From Opeltia flavorubescens (Eukaryota > Ascomycota > Lecanoromycetes > Teloschistales > Teloschistaceae): DNA of 64,000 nucleotides. The stretch covers positions 1,426,001 through 1,490,000 of the forward strand of contig KE546977.1 in NCBI GenBank assembly GCA_000442125.1, read 5' to 3'. The notes beneath the pieces were generated by a model. It saw nothing but the letters and a program-made list of their open reading frames with translations, had not been told where the DNA came from and did no database searches. Both the position numbers and the translations under genes were made by a program. This document shows, one piece after another, positions 34,878 through 47,133 of this stretch; position 1 is the stretch's first letter; every line of letters begins with the position of its first letter.

Positions 34878-37722
34878 TCGTGGCTGGATTTTATGCTTTG
34901 TCATTCTCATGCCTTATTATACTAATGGAATCGTGGTGGGCATATAGCTTTAGGTCCATTATCAGTCGAGTCGAAGGCAAGTGCAGTATTAAATATCGAT
35001 GATAGATATGTCTGCATGGAATGCGATATCCGTATGTCGATCGATCAAATCACATACTGAGTATATACAAGAAAATTAAAAGAAGAACACACAGGGCCTA
35101 TACAAGACGAGCTAGGGAGGTTGATAATGCAATTAGGAGCGACATTCTAGTCTAGTCACTTATTATGTGCAAGACAACATTTCCAATCGTACAATATCAG
35201 GCAGGAGAAAAGGCGAAGTCGGATCGCTAAGCCCGCTACGTAAAGTAAGAAATCTGTACTCCTGAGAAGGGCTAGGGTTTTCCTTTCCTTTCATCCCTTG
35301 GGTGTGCTTGCTTATATGTTTACCTACTTCCTCCGTTCGGAAGGAATTTTCTCTTCTGATCTAGATTCATGCCCCATTCATTGCGAATCTGCTTTTCCTT
35401 CCCTGCCTTTTTCTCACGTTTAGCTCTCTCTCTTCCTTTCTAAAAGGCACTGTGACGTAGAGCGTTTAATTTCTTACCGTACAAAATAATTTAGATTCTC
35501 ACCGAGGAAGATTCTTGTTCTTTCTATGCATGAGAAACTATCAGTATGTCCTTCGATATCTCGATGGCCAGGTCCGAAAACGGAGTGATTTTCCGCGACT
35601 AAACTAGTTAAAAACTCCTTTCCCATCCAACGCATCTACCTCCACACTTCCCCAGCAACCCCGAAATCATCGAAGTCCACATCTAAAGCAGAAGATTACA
35701 GAATCACTGCAGCCGCAAAAGTCATTATACCCGAATCTCGCTTTCAAGAACCACTACAAAGTTCAGAAAGGGGGGAAGCTAATGTAACAGAACTCCCTAT
35801 TTAGATCCTTGCGGATCGGGACGTCGATATCAACAAGAAATACACTGCAAAGGGGGAATGCTGGTGATCATTGCACGACGTGATGTTAGTGCTGTGGAAG
35901 TTGTAAGGGTTGGTGGGAAGGAGGTCATTGGGGTTTAGGGCAATTATTGCTGGGCAATCGGTAGGCGAAAGAGTTTCACTTTTTGTTTTTTTGATTCGTC
36001 AACTTTGTTCTCGGTTATAACTTCTGATGATGGTTTTTCGTTTTCTTGGGTCTCACGTATGAAGTATCCTGTGCTGGATTATTTATTTTTTCTCCACGGC
36101 TGCCGAGAAAAATGAGATTCTCTTATCAGTGTAGGCGGGACTAATGATTAATATATATGTGAAAGAATACTTTGCGTGATTTTTTTTCTTCGATAAATAT
36201 TTTGTGTGTATAAAGATATAATGCGATGTGTGCTACAGAGGGAAAAAGGCAAAGCGACAAAAAGATGTTGTCCTATGATTAGTGTGAAGTAACGCCGTTC
36301 AAATACGTGATTGGGGTACGTCTGCAGATGTTAATGTGTCTGGAAATTCACAAAATTTAATGGCCTTTCTGAAATCCGATTTATGAAGGCAATCGTTCGC
36401 GCCGCTGAGCTTGACAAAATCATCTCGCTATCACGGGCGCCGCACTGAATTATATGGCCTCCATGTATCTCTCGAAGAGGATTCCGGGTTGAGGGCGCAG
36501 AGATGAGTGTCGGGTTTGTGGGATTATGGGGCATTAAGGAGGCTAGGGACTCGGAGAGTGAGAATTCTAAGATCTTGGGGAGGGAGGAGCTGTAGTCTAC
36601 GTGAAGGGTAATATGCTGAGTGGAATGGTGAGCTGAGGTTCGTTGGCTCGTGTTGAATGGGCTTGTACGATTATTGATGGGGATTGGGAGGGTTTAAGGA
36701 TTCATGAGGTAGTTGTGCGTGGAAATGGGGTATAGGATGAAGTGATCTCACATGCATAGCTATTTTGAACTTGGATCATTTAACGCTGACCCAGAATTGA
36801 ATTTTGAACGAAGGTTATCGAGACGAACAACAATATTATCGGATATACCTTGAATAATGCATATAATCGACACTTGGCCCCTAGTAGCTCAGTTGGTGGT
36901 ACGCTTGGTATTCGCCAGCTTTATGGATAAAGTCCAAAAAGGGATCGGCAGGAGAGGNATCCTTACTTGCCACAAAAGCTAGTCTAAATGGACTGGGAAC
37001 AGATAATGGTAAGCGAGCTCGAATTACCTTAAAAGTTTTCTTTCGAAACTGATAACAGACAACATCTGGGAGCATCAGTCCGGCTCCCTGCCGGGGTCGG
37101 CGATCCTTATGGTCTCAAGGCATCTGTAGGAGGTTTCTCCGTATAAAGGATTGGCGAACACGGTGTGTGTTATATCTTCGGTCAAGAGATTTAAAGTATT
37201 TGCGACTGGGATACGTTTTTCCTGCGGGTTGCTAAAGACCATAACCAAAAAAAATAGATTCAAAGTCAAAATACTACATTTCCTTCCGCCGTCGGCTCTT
37301 TAGACGATTCGCCCTCCGGTTTCAGTCTTGTGACAGAGGTACTGAGCTGAATGATTAAGATCGAATATGCGGGAATGAGATTTACAATTCATCCCTCTTC
37401 CGTAGCGGTCTGACACGATTGAGGAACCAAAGTCGCTTGCGAAGACCAACACGTTGAATATTCTTTCGGAAGTGGTGAGATGGGATGGGATAGGAAAGTC
37501 ATGCCTCATCCTCTCATCTAGAGTGTACTGGGGAAGATTACGTAGAGGAATCATACAAGTGAAGTGGGATTCGAGATCAGATACAAAGGGTGGGGTGTGG
37601 GTGTGTTTTCTTGTAAGGGTTGTTTTCTGAAATGCTTTGATCAATTTGGGATATGGTTTTGATAAAATTTCTTTTTATTTCTTTTCATATGTTCTTTCCG
37701 ATAGGTGTCCTTTTTCTACTAG
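34878..37722. other. Gene-poor region
   Basis: 2.8 kb with no supported gene. It is AT-rich, with T runs near 35990-36190. A tRNA-like D-loop string near 36885-36900 lacks a matching cloverleaf. An N lies at 36958. Small frames on the - strand (37075-37269, 37300-37644) have no features. Confidence 0.45.
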
Positions 37723-37800
37723 ATGATCCAGAGGTCTTCGATGGTATTCCTGTTGGAGTAAAGGTTATGCGTGGGCGACTGGAGGCTGAAGGAGAAAGTA
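37723..37800 (+). pseudogene. Relic of an amidase C-terminal exon
   Basis: The frame after an acceptor-like CTACTAG reads (Y)DPEVFDGIPVGVKVMRG then RLEAEGE. This matches the C-terminal block of amidase-signature enzymes (YDPExxxGAPVGLQLVGRRLxEE). No catalytic Ser-Ser-Lys region, start or upstream exon is visible nearby, so only a fragment remains. The frame runs on to 37943 without further likeness. The call rests on about 25 residues. Confidence 0.35.
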
Positions 37801-38623
37801 CTTGCTTTTGTGATGATGTCGGAGGGGTCACTCATGGGATAGAGAGAACGAGGGCGAGAGCAAAGCTAACATGTGAAGCGGTAGATTTGTTACTCGCTAC
37901 TGGACGTGACCTGCGTGATTCGAAGCTTGGAAACTATTCCTGACGATAGCGAAGACAATGGAGATTTAAAGCTACAAACGCAATGAATATGGTAGATTAC
38001 GGATTCCGGGATGTGGATAGCTGAGTGTCACGCGTGATGTCTCAGGGTGCGAATGCTATGTGGTAGGATGAGGTAACTGATGTGGTGAACATGTGATAAG
38101 GAAGCTGAGAGACGAGAAACTGACAGCGAATGGAAACAATGACTGATGAGGCAGTTCGCGATATCTAGCGTTCGACAAAGGATTTGGAAAACAAACGATT
38201 TGATGGTCAGGTATTCAATGCCGCACTAAGAAGGCTGTGTATGATAAGATGACCCGTGGGACTTGGTGTTGTCTTCGTTTGGTTAGATCTTGATTTGAAG
38301 CTGTGAATGTGCCAGGAAGTAGTCTGCAGCGACTCTACGTCTACAATGGAACAATCCAAATATTGATGATTGAAAGCTATAAGGATACAGAAGGTATCAT
38401 AGCGCATGATACAAATTAGCCCGCACGAGCCGATAGGTGGATTACTTGAGATATATCATTGATGAAAAGGAACTCTTTTACTGACTTGCATCTAAATTAT
38501 GACGTCTTTAATAACGCAGCGATTGAGATGAATAAATAACTATGAGGATAATCGATATACGCTGGAATCCTGGCTGATCCATTGATAGCAACTTTGAAGA
38601 CAATTGTTAGTGTTGGATTACCC
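37801..38623. other. Intergenic region
   Basis: About 0.8 kb before the 3' end of the hydrolase-ankyrin gene. No open frame, RNA gene or repeat is supported. Confidence 0.4.
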
Positions 38624-40589
38624 TTAAGACGGATCTGTTTGGCCCTTGTGCAAGGAGAAGTATTCTTCAAAAACTTGCATGATTTCGTCGCGACGCCTAG
38701 ACAGTAGGTTTCTTGTAAGATCGACCGCTCTTTCATCAGAATCGTTGCGCAGTGTTGGATTTGCACCTGCGGAGAGGAGCATGCTCACGATCTCAACATG
38801 GCCTCTAAGAACAGCGTACATCAAAGCCGTATACCCACTGAGGCTTTGTGAATCGAGATCCGCTCCCGCATCTATGAGTATAGATACGAACTTTTCACTC
38901 CCTTTGCTCGCGGCGTGCATTAAGGCCGTCATACCATCACTCTTCTTCGCTACGTTGGGGTTCAATCCATTGCTTAGCAGTAACTTGACCCTAGGCTCAG
39001 AGTTCGTATTCATAGCTATGTGTAAGAGTGGGTATCCGCGCCTCTCTGTGCTGTAATCTGTGCCCAGCTGCAAGAGGTACTGGGCCGCATCAGTGTTCCC
39101 TCCTTGCCCACAACATGTGAACAACGCCTCTTGGGCTCTGGCTTCGCTCAAAGGATAGAATTTTCGAAAGAAGAGATACCCTGCAATCCTTGCTCTCTCT
39201 TTGTCCGGGAGCTTTAGAGCGTCATGGCGAGCGGCCGCTTCTCTACCCCACTCTGATTTATCGAACATCTCGTCGGGGTTTCGGAGTGCGTTATTGAATG
39301 GGCCATATGCCATTTTCATCATGTCTGATGTCATTTCGATGGGATTGCCATGCTGATCGACGTTCACCCAGGTGTCAACTGGCACGTCATTTCGGGCAGC
39401 AGCTTCCACGGCGTCTTCGACAAGATCTATGATACCACCGGCTACTCTTTCGTAGCCGTGATCGGAGCTGCTTTTGAACTTGCACATGTCAGAGTGGTTG
39501 GCCGGGATCCACTGTTTCCGCTCGCATGGGAGACCAAGAGTAGCTGAATCGTCATCGACGACCTGATGAATAAGTCAGTAACGGTATTATCAACGATGGT
39601 GTTGGATGAGGTTGACCTTCCCAGTTGATCCGTACGACAAGTCCTCAAGGAATGAAAAGATCGATATCTGACCAACTATTCCACAGAAGGAGTCCTGTAG
39701 GCGTTCAAGAATCTCAGATCCTGATACGGTCGTCAATTATAGTTAAACATGAATATATCGCGACTATGCCTTCGTGTAAGCCTTCAAGTAGAATAGAAAC
39801 ACCCACCTCTGCTCAGCGCATCGATGACTTTGGCGTTATGATCTTTCAGAACAATTGTGGCGAAATTGGTCGCTATCTTGGCCCATGCTGTGTGATTACC
39901 ACCTCGATGTGGAGTTCCTAGAAACGCGATACCATAGGTTGATCCAATGATAGCAGCTGCTCGGGGATTTCGACCATTGGACTTGTACTCATGGGATTTG
40001 CAGAGTGCATCTTTGATGACTAGACCGCCCTATAGTTCTCCAATCAGAATTCTTCTTTATATCTTTTTGATAGTCGTGCGGTAGCTCTTGTCATGCAGAT
40101 TGATTACTGCATAGATGCAACATACCAAGCTATGGCCCACAAATATGATCGGTCTTTTCTTCTGCACCGGATGTTAGACCGCATGTAGATGATAAGGTGA
40201 AAACAGCCCCTACCTCTTCGACGGTTCTTCGTTTCCTTTGTAAATCTTCCAATAGATTCAATGCATGCTGGAAGATACTGCTTTGACTCGCGTTGCTGAA
40301 GAAATTCATGACATTGGCTGTGAACGTGCGCTGTCAGCGCATGGGACTTCGTTTCAGTTTGTCGCAGATCGTTCTACGTAGCCCCATCACATTACTCCCG
40401 GTACTCCGGGAAAGACATACCATCATAGCCATAAGACATTATCCTAACATTCGGCAATTCCCCCGGCAGCAGATCTCGGGGCCAAAATACCTTATCCACC
40501 TCCCACGTTCTGACTCGATCGCCCCGCAAGCCATGGACAAATACGATATCAGCCTGTACTGGCTCTGACCCCTGAACCACGACTTCCAT
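38624..40589 (-). CDS. Alpha/beta-hydrolase (DUF676-like) fused to ankyrin repeats
   Basis: Six exons give 524 residues: 40589-40421, 40317-40214, 40161-40126, 40029-39807, 39720-39617, 39562-38624. The N-terminal domain starts with ADIVFVHGLRGDRVRTWE and FWPRDLLPGELPNVRIMSYGYD, then VGHSLGGLVIKDAL, where Ser102 is the nucleophile of the GHSLGG elbow; an intron splits this motif. A FLGTPHRGG loop follows. This is the serine-hydrolase-like domain often found at the N-terminus of fungal NACHT or NB-ARC proteins. Here a linker with the conserved VVDDDSATLGLP-type motif leads to about 130 residues of ankyrin repeats (357-497; GYPLLHIAMN, GMTALMHAASKG, GYTALMYAVLRG) with no NTPase. A receptor-related or effector role is likely by family; the substrate is unknown. 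Confidence 0.85.
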
Positions 40590-40976
40590 GATAGAGCTAG
40601 CCCTAAGTTGACGCCAATGAGCGTGAGCGAGGCGATTTCAGGTACAACGTCGTTGCTCTTGCATCTTGAGGACGGCTACCACAAGGCTGGCCGTGGCTTT
40701 AGAACAGACTAAAGTATTACAAGTTAGACGTCGCTGCATTGTTTTTTGGTGTGGTGTGATGACTGCATTAGCTCTGCTCACATGCGTCCGCCACTCATGC
40801 GCTGTCGCTGTCTGTGGCGTAAAGTTCATGGAGTGCTCTACTCAATGATCCCGTAGGACAATAATAACACAGCGATCCAGGACCATAAAGAAAGCCATGG
40901 TTAAACTAGCATCTGGATGATATTCCCCATTGCGCATGGGGTTTCTCCAACCTTGCCCGTCGGTTCTCCCCAATGT
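40590..40976. other. Short intergenic region
   Basis: 387 bases between two - strand genes. It holds the promoter of the hydrolase-ankyrin gene and the 3' flank of the next gene. Only two featureless overlapping short frames are present. Confidence 0.45.
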
Positions 40977-41602
40977 TCAAGCTACAGTAGTCGTTAAGTT
41001 CCCTCCCTCACCTCCCTCCATCAGATTCGATATAATCAAATACCCAAACCCAATAAACGTCTCCGGCACCCTCCTCAACACACTCCCCCTCCTAAAAACC
41101 CTAATCCCCGCTTCCACATCACCAATCTTCCCTATTGCGGCCCCGACACCCACATACGCTGCCCTCACCTCATCGAACCTGCACCGCGGCACTGCCTCCT
41201 GATGCGGACTATATGTCGTAGCATCCGTTATTTGGATCGCCAAGCCGCCGATTGCCCATCGTATGGCTGGGACGTTTAGGTCTGCTTTGTCCCCGCCCGC
41301 TTGCTGGGCGAGAATGTCGAGGGCGACGAGACCGGTGGAGATTAGGTGGGATATTAGGCCCGAGGGCATTTCGCGGGAGGGGTGGGCGGGGAAGTATTTG
41401 TCGACGAGGTCGACGCGGATGTTGGTGTTGGGGACGTTGTAGGATGTACTGCGTGACTGGAAGGGATTGGGTATGGAGCTGGAGGTGTGGGTGGTGGTGT
41501 CAGTACTTTGTCCTGTTGATTGATTGATTGGGAATAGAGGATTGAAGGCAGGGTAGTCGCTTACCTTATTAATGCACATTGAACAGGTGATTTATGGAGC
41601 AT
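40977..41602 (-). CDS. Hypothetical protein
   Basis: Two models share the body. One is a continuous frame from ATG 41579 (200 residues). The other is two exons, 41602-41565 and 41505-40977 (188 residues), with a 59-base intron starting GTAAGC and ending AAAG. I prefer the second because GTAAGC is a strong donor and the intron size is typical. The conserved-looking part is IRVDLVDKYFPAHPSREMP, DVEAGIRVFRRG and IGFGYLIISNLMEGG. It lacks a signal peptide; one or two Ala/Gly-rich hydrophobic stretches are present. I recognise no family. Codons shift from C-ending to G-ending halfway through, as in several genes here, which supports real coding. Confidence 0.55.
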
Positions 41603-42979
41603 CAAAATCGTCCAAAGAATGGAGATCGCAAAACTATACGAAAAGGAATGCATGCTGAATGATTATCAACTAGGATGTTGTGCGAAGAAAAAGACATCCA
41701 GTTGTGTATTCGCGGACTGATTATACTCTGAATAATGATGTTAAGAGATTGGAACAATTCGACACTTTTGAAGAAGTCAAAAGCGTGAAAGGTTCCTTGC
41801 AATTCACGGCTCGGGCGCTTATACAATGACCATTTGCGACGATCCAGAACTTATTTCTCCATGTGCAACTTCTTAAGCTCGCTATCTGCAATGCGGGTAT
41901 GCGCTTATTGATCTTGCCTAGCACAGACGTCACGTACGTCACGGACGTCGCGGACATTCGGCACGGGTCGAGGCCGTCCGAGTCAAAACTGTCCTCGCCG
42001 CTAGCATTCTGATTGGGGGTTAGATATCCCAATTCTCTGAGGCGCAACTAGTACCATCAGCGGGTATTCTTCACCTACCTGGTGAGCTGATTAAACGACT
42101 CCTACTCATGATATGATTTTCAAAACTCATACTACCTTGAATTTCGATTTTGCTTTGCCACCCAAAGTATGGACTGGCCAGGGTTGGATCTCTTCTTGGC
42201 TCCTTCGTGAAGCATTGAATATTTTGAAGCGACATCGTAGTCTACGATGTTGCTGATCTCACGAGGAGTACTAGATCAGGGATCACATTTTCCGTCTGCG
42301 TAGAAGCTATCAATCTGCGCATTGGCAGCTGGATTTTCTAGCTCAAGCAGAGGGACTCAGTGTGCTTAGTTCTGATTAAGATGATCGGTGAAAAACCGAG
42401 ACGCGGATGATGACGGAGCCGCACTTATCGCGATCCACTACTAGCGCGTCATCCTCATCTTTCGGTTTGTCTCTCCCTACGGAAATCCAAGCCAGTGGAA
42501 TATTTACATATATAATGTCATGGTCGATAAGTTTCAGACATCCAGGAGAGGCAGCAGTGTGCCATGTTACCGCTACTTGCCGTCATCAGCTCGATGCAAT
42601 CGTTCGGCCGATCAACTAGTATGACTTCAGGATAGTCTTCCAGATAGAATGAGTTGACTCTCCTGTTTCCATCTCTTGATTTTCTAGTCAATTCATTGGT
42701 GTTCCGTCATGAATCTGTACGTAGTGCTAGGTAGGCTGACAAAGCTTAACTGTATACGGAAGGGTTTAGCGCGTCTGGTGAGCGAGGCGCATTTTTTTCT
42801 CATGACAGCCTCGCCATATGAAGTCATAGTTTCGGGGTGTGGAACTTCGAATTCCTTCAAGACCACGAAGCAACTGTCTCTGTTACACTATCTTCTCTCC
42901 CTCAGCAGACTCCGAAGACAATACTGTTCTGACCAATTCATTTCTCTGCTTGCGCCCGGGGAGGATTATCAGCCTTGTC
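41603..42979. other. Divergent intergenic region
   Basis: About 1.4 kb. A 70-codon frame at 42407-42619 (+) contains LSLPTEIQASGIFTYI, faintly like the start of an F-box-type domain, but it stops soon after and is more likely a relic or chance. No other feature is supported. Confidence 0.4.
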
Positions 42980-44037
42980 ATGGCCGATCCTCTGAGCCTT
43001 GCAGCTGGCACCATCGGGGTCCTTACCGCAGCTACGAATGTCTCATCGTTCCTAATCAAATTCATCAAAATTTCGACAAACGCCCCCAGGTCAGCTAGCA
43101 TCGTCCTTGGCGAGGTCAACGATATCAGCGGTACTCTGTCACTCCTCCAAGCCTTCTTGCTGGGCCAAGAACGGCCGGGCCAGAAGCGGATGCAGATGTT
43201 ACAAGCCAATCAAATCGTTACTATAATGAGCGGATGTGTAATCACCTTCTCTGAGCTTGAGAGATTACTAGACCAGCTGAAAACGGGTGACATGGACGTC
43301 TTAGATTGCGTCCTTTGGGCGAGGAAAGAAAAGGCGATCGATGATCTAGTACAGAGGTTGCAAAATCATAAGGCCTCACTATCTTTGGTTTTGAATGTTC
43401 TCAATGGGTAAGCTGTCGCTGGGAAGGTTCAAGAAAAGCATACAGTTGACAACCTTGCAGAAATTCGATCGCGGAAGCCAGAACCTCAGTAGACCGACTG
43501 CACGAGATCATTGAATACTGCTATGGAGACATGTCTTCAAGGATAACAGCACTGGAGCTTAGTGAGCAAAGGCGCTTGGAGGAAACATCGACTCGTTCAC
43601 CCCCAGAAGACCACACAGCCTCTATTTTTGCAAAGGGTCCCTCGACTGATCTGGAGTTTACGGAAGCCCTTAAGAAATCATGGGTTTACTGGAGGAACAA
43701 CGCATTCGATACATCAGGGTTCTCATGCTCTTCCGGTGACACCTGTTCAATGGCCTGGTCATGTTTGTCTGGAGTCAGCTGCGCCGCGATCTCCAATATC
43801 TCGGTCATTAATTTACCCATCATGGTTGATGAAGTTCGCCATGGAATATCTGACGAGAGGGGACCTTCACTGAGCTTGAATAAGTGGTTGACTAGTCGCC
43901 AAGATCCTTATCAATACTTGTCCGGGACCGACGCCAGACTGAGCTTCCTCAATGATATCCTTGACGAGGTCTCTAGTGTTCTGCCGCTCCGAGAAACAAG
44001 ACGAGGAGAAACTCGCCGATGGCAATTACGACAATGA
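42980..44037 (+). CDS. Stand-alone fungal STAND N-terminal domain protein
   Basis: Two exons, 42980-43407 and 43461-44037, give 334 residues. The junction restores LNG-NSIAEARTSVDRLHEIIEYC. The N-terminus MADPLSLAAGTIGVLTAATN, followed by VSSFLIKFIK, and later EVNDISGTLSLLQAFLLG, CVITFSELERLL and LQNHKASLSLVLNVL, are hallmarks of the fungal N-terminal domain of STAND proteins (Helo-like helical bundle), normally joined to a NACHT NTPase. Here no Walker A, NACHT or repeat domain follows. The C-terminal half is Ser/Thr-rich, then has a W/C-rich segment near AWSCLSGVSCAAISNISVINLPI. Helo-like bundles insert into or disturb membranes in cell-death pathways; such a role here is inference. A NACHT gene lies 4.3 kb downstream on the other strand. 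Confidence 0.82.
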
Positions 44038-44900
44038 GATCGGCCGGATGGATTGACTATGTACAAACATTATTTAAGGTGGCTTTCTGGCGTACTGACT
44101 GTCAAGCAGCCCCTACATATCCATTGGGCTAATAGTGTCCGAGTGATCGAGCTGGTAGCCGAAGAGACACAGAAATCTAACCCCATACATATCAAAGGGA
44201 AATCAGTGGATTATACTCGACGTAATTACGGTATTTCATGTTTGATCCATCGCAATTGTATGCTTTGCAGTACATTTTCAAATGAATGCACCTTAATCTT
44301 GATGTAAGGAAACAAGGCAAAAAGTAGCATACTCCGGGTATGGCTTACAGAGGGCAAATTCGGCCAAAAATAAGCCATGCTCATGCTTTTGGCCCATTTG
44401 ACGAATCTTATTCAGCCGACAAACCGTCTTGCCCGCGATGTTGTAAGTCATTATTCAAGCTAGATGATTTAGGCCTTGGAATGACTTCTTCTAGATAGCG
44501 TCGATGTTTGATAATACCGATGGCGGTAATTAATACTTCTCCTTCCACACGTAATCTCTAGCTTGAAGACTTTCCCCATTATCTTCATCTTGCGTTGTTG
44601 GGTCATTTCACCCACGACAGCGCAGCTCTTTTCGGACTTCCTTCCAAGGTACGGAAGCCTTTGACGTTTGCTTGTAGTCGACATATCCTTGTACAAGCTT
44701 GGCGTCCACATGCTTAGATATTCGAATCATAAATATCGAGCTATCTTTTTTCTTGTGCTTGAACTTCACCATTGTACCGGCATCTTCTCCACTTAGTATG
44801 ATGGCCAGCATTTGAGTCATCAGTCAAAATTCTCACTAAGATCTACGTGTCTGGATTCGCGTAACATTCACCCTGTATGTTCCGGAATCTGTATAACTCA
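44038..44900. other. Intergenic region
   Basis: About 0.9 kb. A 70-codon - strand frame (44608-44820) reads as sensible protein (GTMVKFKHKKKDSSIFMIRI) but has no known domain or neighbouring exon. It could be a small gene or relic. Confidence 0.35.
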
Positions 44901-44939
44901 TTCATCAACGCCTTGTTTACCACAAGGCGAAGTGATCCG

Positions 44940-46964
44940 AGATTGCTTTGCTAAACATCTTGCCGTGCGTCGTTGGAGCTGTACGGATCTTGTTCATCCT
45001 AAAAGCTACCCAGGTGGAAGTATCGACTCTAAAGCGGCTTTACGACCCATTGAAAGATCTCGTAATCATGAATGGGGCCGTTCCAATAGAAAGCCGCCGT
45101 CGACACAGTTCGTCCCCTTGCTATGGATGAACCATTAGTAGTAGACTCAAATATGAGTAGTTATCGGGAGGTCTGAAGAGCTTCCGGAAAATTCCTGCAG
45201 GGCTCTTCTGCCGAATCTCTCAGAAAGGTACCCCCGGCTGTGAATAAATCGAGGAGACGTAACCTGACTAGCACTGTCAGTACTATTTGCTGGGGCGGGA
45301 GTCGATTTTGATACGTCTGTTTACTAGCCGAAGCTGTGTCCCAGCTGGTTCTTGGCGACAACCTTCGTTGCTCCTGAGGAATGATGTAGCTATAAGGATA
45401 TTCGACAAAATTTCCTCAGAAGTCTCCCCAGGCAAAGACACTGGAAGTGTAAAGGTTATACAATACGAAAAGGGCCACTCCTTCCTGTCTGCAGGGAAGC
45501 TCCCGCCAGTGATACTACTTGCCATAACTGCCCTTGGTTCACAACCTGCCAAATTGCCCATTTACAGTTTGACTACTAGTTCTAGAGTAGTCGACAAATA
45601 TAGTTTTAGGGAGTTCTCGTCCGAGATACCAATCGGGTCACAAGCGACGAACACCTCGAGTACTCGCAAATTCTGGTATGCTCATTACAATGGTCAGCCT
45701 ACTTCGGTTCTCACCCGCATTACGCATTCTTCCGTATTAATCTCTCAACTAACGCTGGAATATTGCGGTAGCACCGCAGATGCAATGCATGCGATTCCTA
45801 GCGCTGCCGATGCCACTGAATCCTCGGTAGCGACTGACAAGAAGTTTAATGGACCAGTCCTTAAAGTTGTTGCGGGGTTTATACCCGGTATCGCCGCGTC
45901 GGGGGTGACGATCTTTCTGAAACACTTCTTCCATCTACGCGACGTGGATCTTGAATCGATAAACTTGATACAGCTCTACAAAATCGGCAGGGAGCTAAAT
46001 CGACATCGGTCACAACTGCTGTCAAAGACCTCATTCAGCATTTAGAGCCTAGTAAGACGATCCCCCCACAAAGCGAGACCGGGGAGAAAAGTGATTTGGT
46101 TGTGCAAGCCTTATGTCTTTCACTGGATGATGATTTAGCCGAATGCATTAATACAAGTAGTCACGCGGATCACAGGAAGACGGAGATCCGAAGTCATTTG
46201 CGCACCCAGTCCGCGTCATGGAAAGGGTCAAACCAGGGATTGATCAAACACCCATCAAAAATATGTACCTCCAGACCCAGGCCAAAAGATGGGATGAAAT
46301 GGATCCGTCCTACCCAAGCAGCATCTTTATCAGCTGGTACGAGACACTCGAACGTCTGGATCAACTCATGAAGCAACGGCAAAAATGGCAGCGAGCGGAT
46401 ATGAATGAACCTCAGCCATCGGCCCCGGCTACGTTGACTGATGCTAATCGCGATCTCTGGCATTTTCTTGAAGAAGCAGCGATCTTGGGGGGCAGTGAAT
46501 ATCAGTCCGCCATAGTGGGTCCTCTGCAGAAGCCGCTTTATGATCGGATCGATGAGCTTCTCAAAGGTACCATTCAGCTCCCTGCGGGACAGGGCGCGGA
46601 CGACATCTTCAAGAAACTTCAACCTATTTCTGTGAATCAGCGTCCGGTTTCCTATACGTTGTCGAAAGAGGCTCTGGATCTTGTCTCGTCTGCGTTTCCT
46701 GATAGGAAAATCCCAGATGCACTTTCCGAACTGTTTGCCGGGCAAGAAGATTTTGAGTTTGCGAGAGTGGATCTGGCGAGGCTTCTCCCGGGTGCTTCGA
46801 GCATTGCATCTGTGGATGCCGCGATGGGAGCTCTGAGAGATTTGCATGATGATTATATTCTTATGGTTGCGAGGCGGTTGCTTGAGCTTACGAATGATAA
46901 TGCTACCACCACCAATTTTGTGGAGCTTGTTGGCGGTGGGAAAAGGTTGGAGGGCAAGAATTGA
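44940..46964 (+). CDS. Unrecognised protein gene, multi-exon or frame-broken
   Basis: Four protein-like stretches follow each other on the + strand: LLNILPCVVGAVRILFILKA (near 44950), VIQYEKGHSFLSAGKLPPVI to VLKVVAGFIPGIAASGVTIF (about 45300-45960; contains a likely membrane helix), VKDLIQHLEPSKT to LCLSLDDDLAECINTSS (about 45960-46160), and VKPGIDQTPIKNMYLQTQAK to the stop at 46964, a ~240-residue helical, soluble part. The frame changes between pieces. Introns could join some: donor 45889 to acceptor 45971 and donor near 46157 to CCCAG near 46210 both keep phase, but the signals are weak. Alternatively two small frameshifts broke a gene. No family is recognised. It sits between the orphan STAND-domain gene and the NACHT gene. 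Confidence 0.4.
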
Positions 46965-47133
46965 TCTGGGGGATTTGACTGGCAGGAAAAATAGAATTTT
47001 GGTATTTTAGCATGTATTAGCCTTTGTTTTGTCCATACTGTCTAATCAAGCGATGATGGTTTTTGATCCTGAATAATTTGCAAATTATGTTGTTAACGAG
47101 TCTTTTGCCATCACCTTCACAGACCCAGAATGA

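Noticed and set aside
36879-36960. tRNA-like string (TAGCTCAGTTGGT) suggesting a tRNA gene
   Set aside because: The D-arm-like string is there, but I find no paired anticodon stem, T-loop (TTCRA) or acceptor match downstream, and an N interrupts the region. At most a relic or chance.
42407-42619. Small F-box-like gene
   Set aside because: Only LPTEIQxxxIFTYI resembles an F-box start; the frame ends within 40 residues and no exon continues it.
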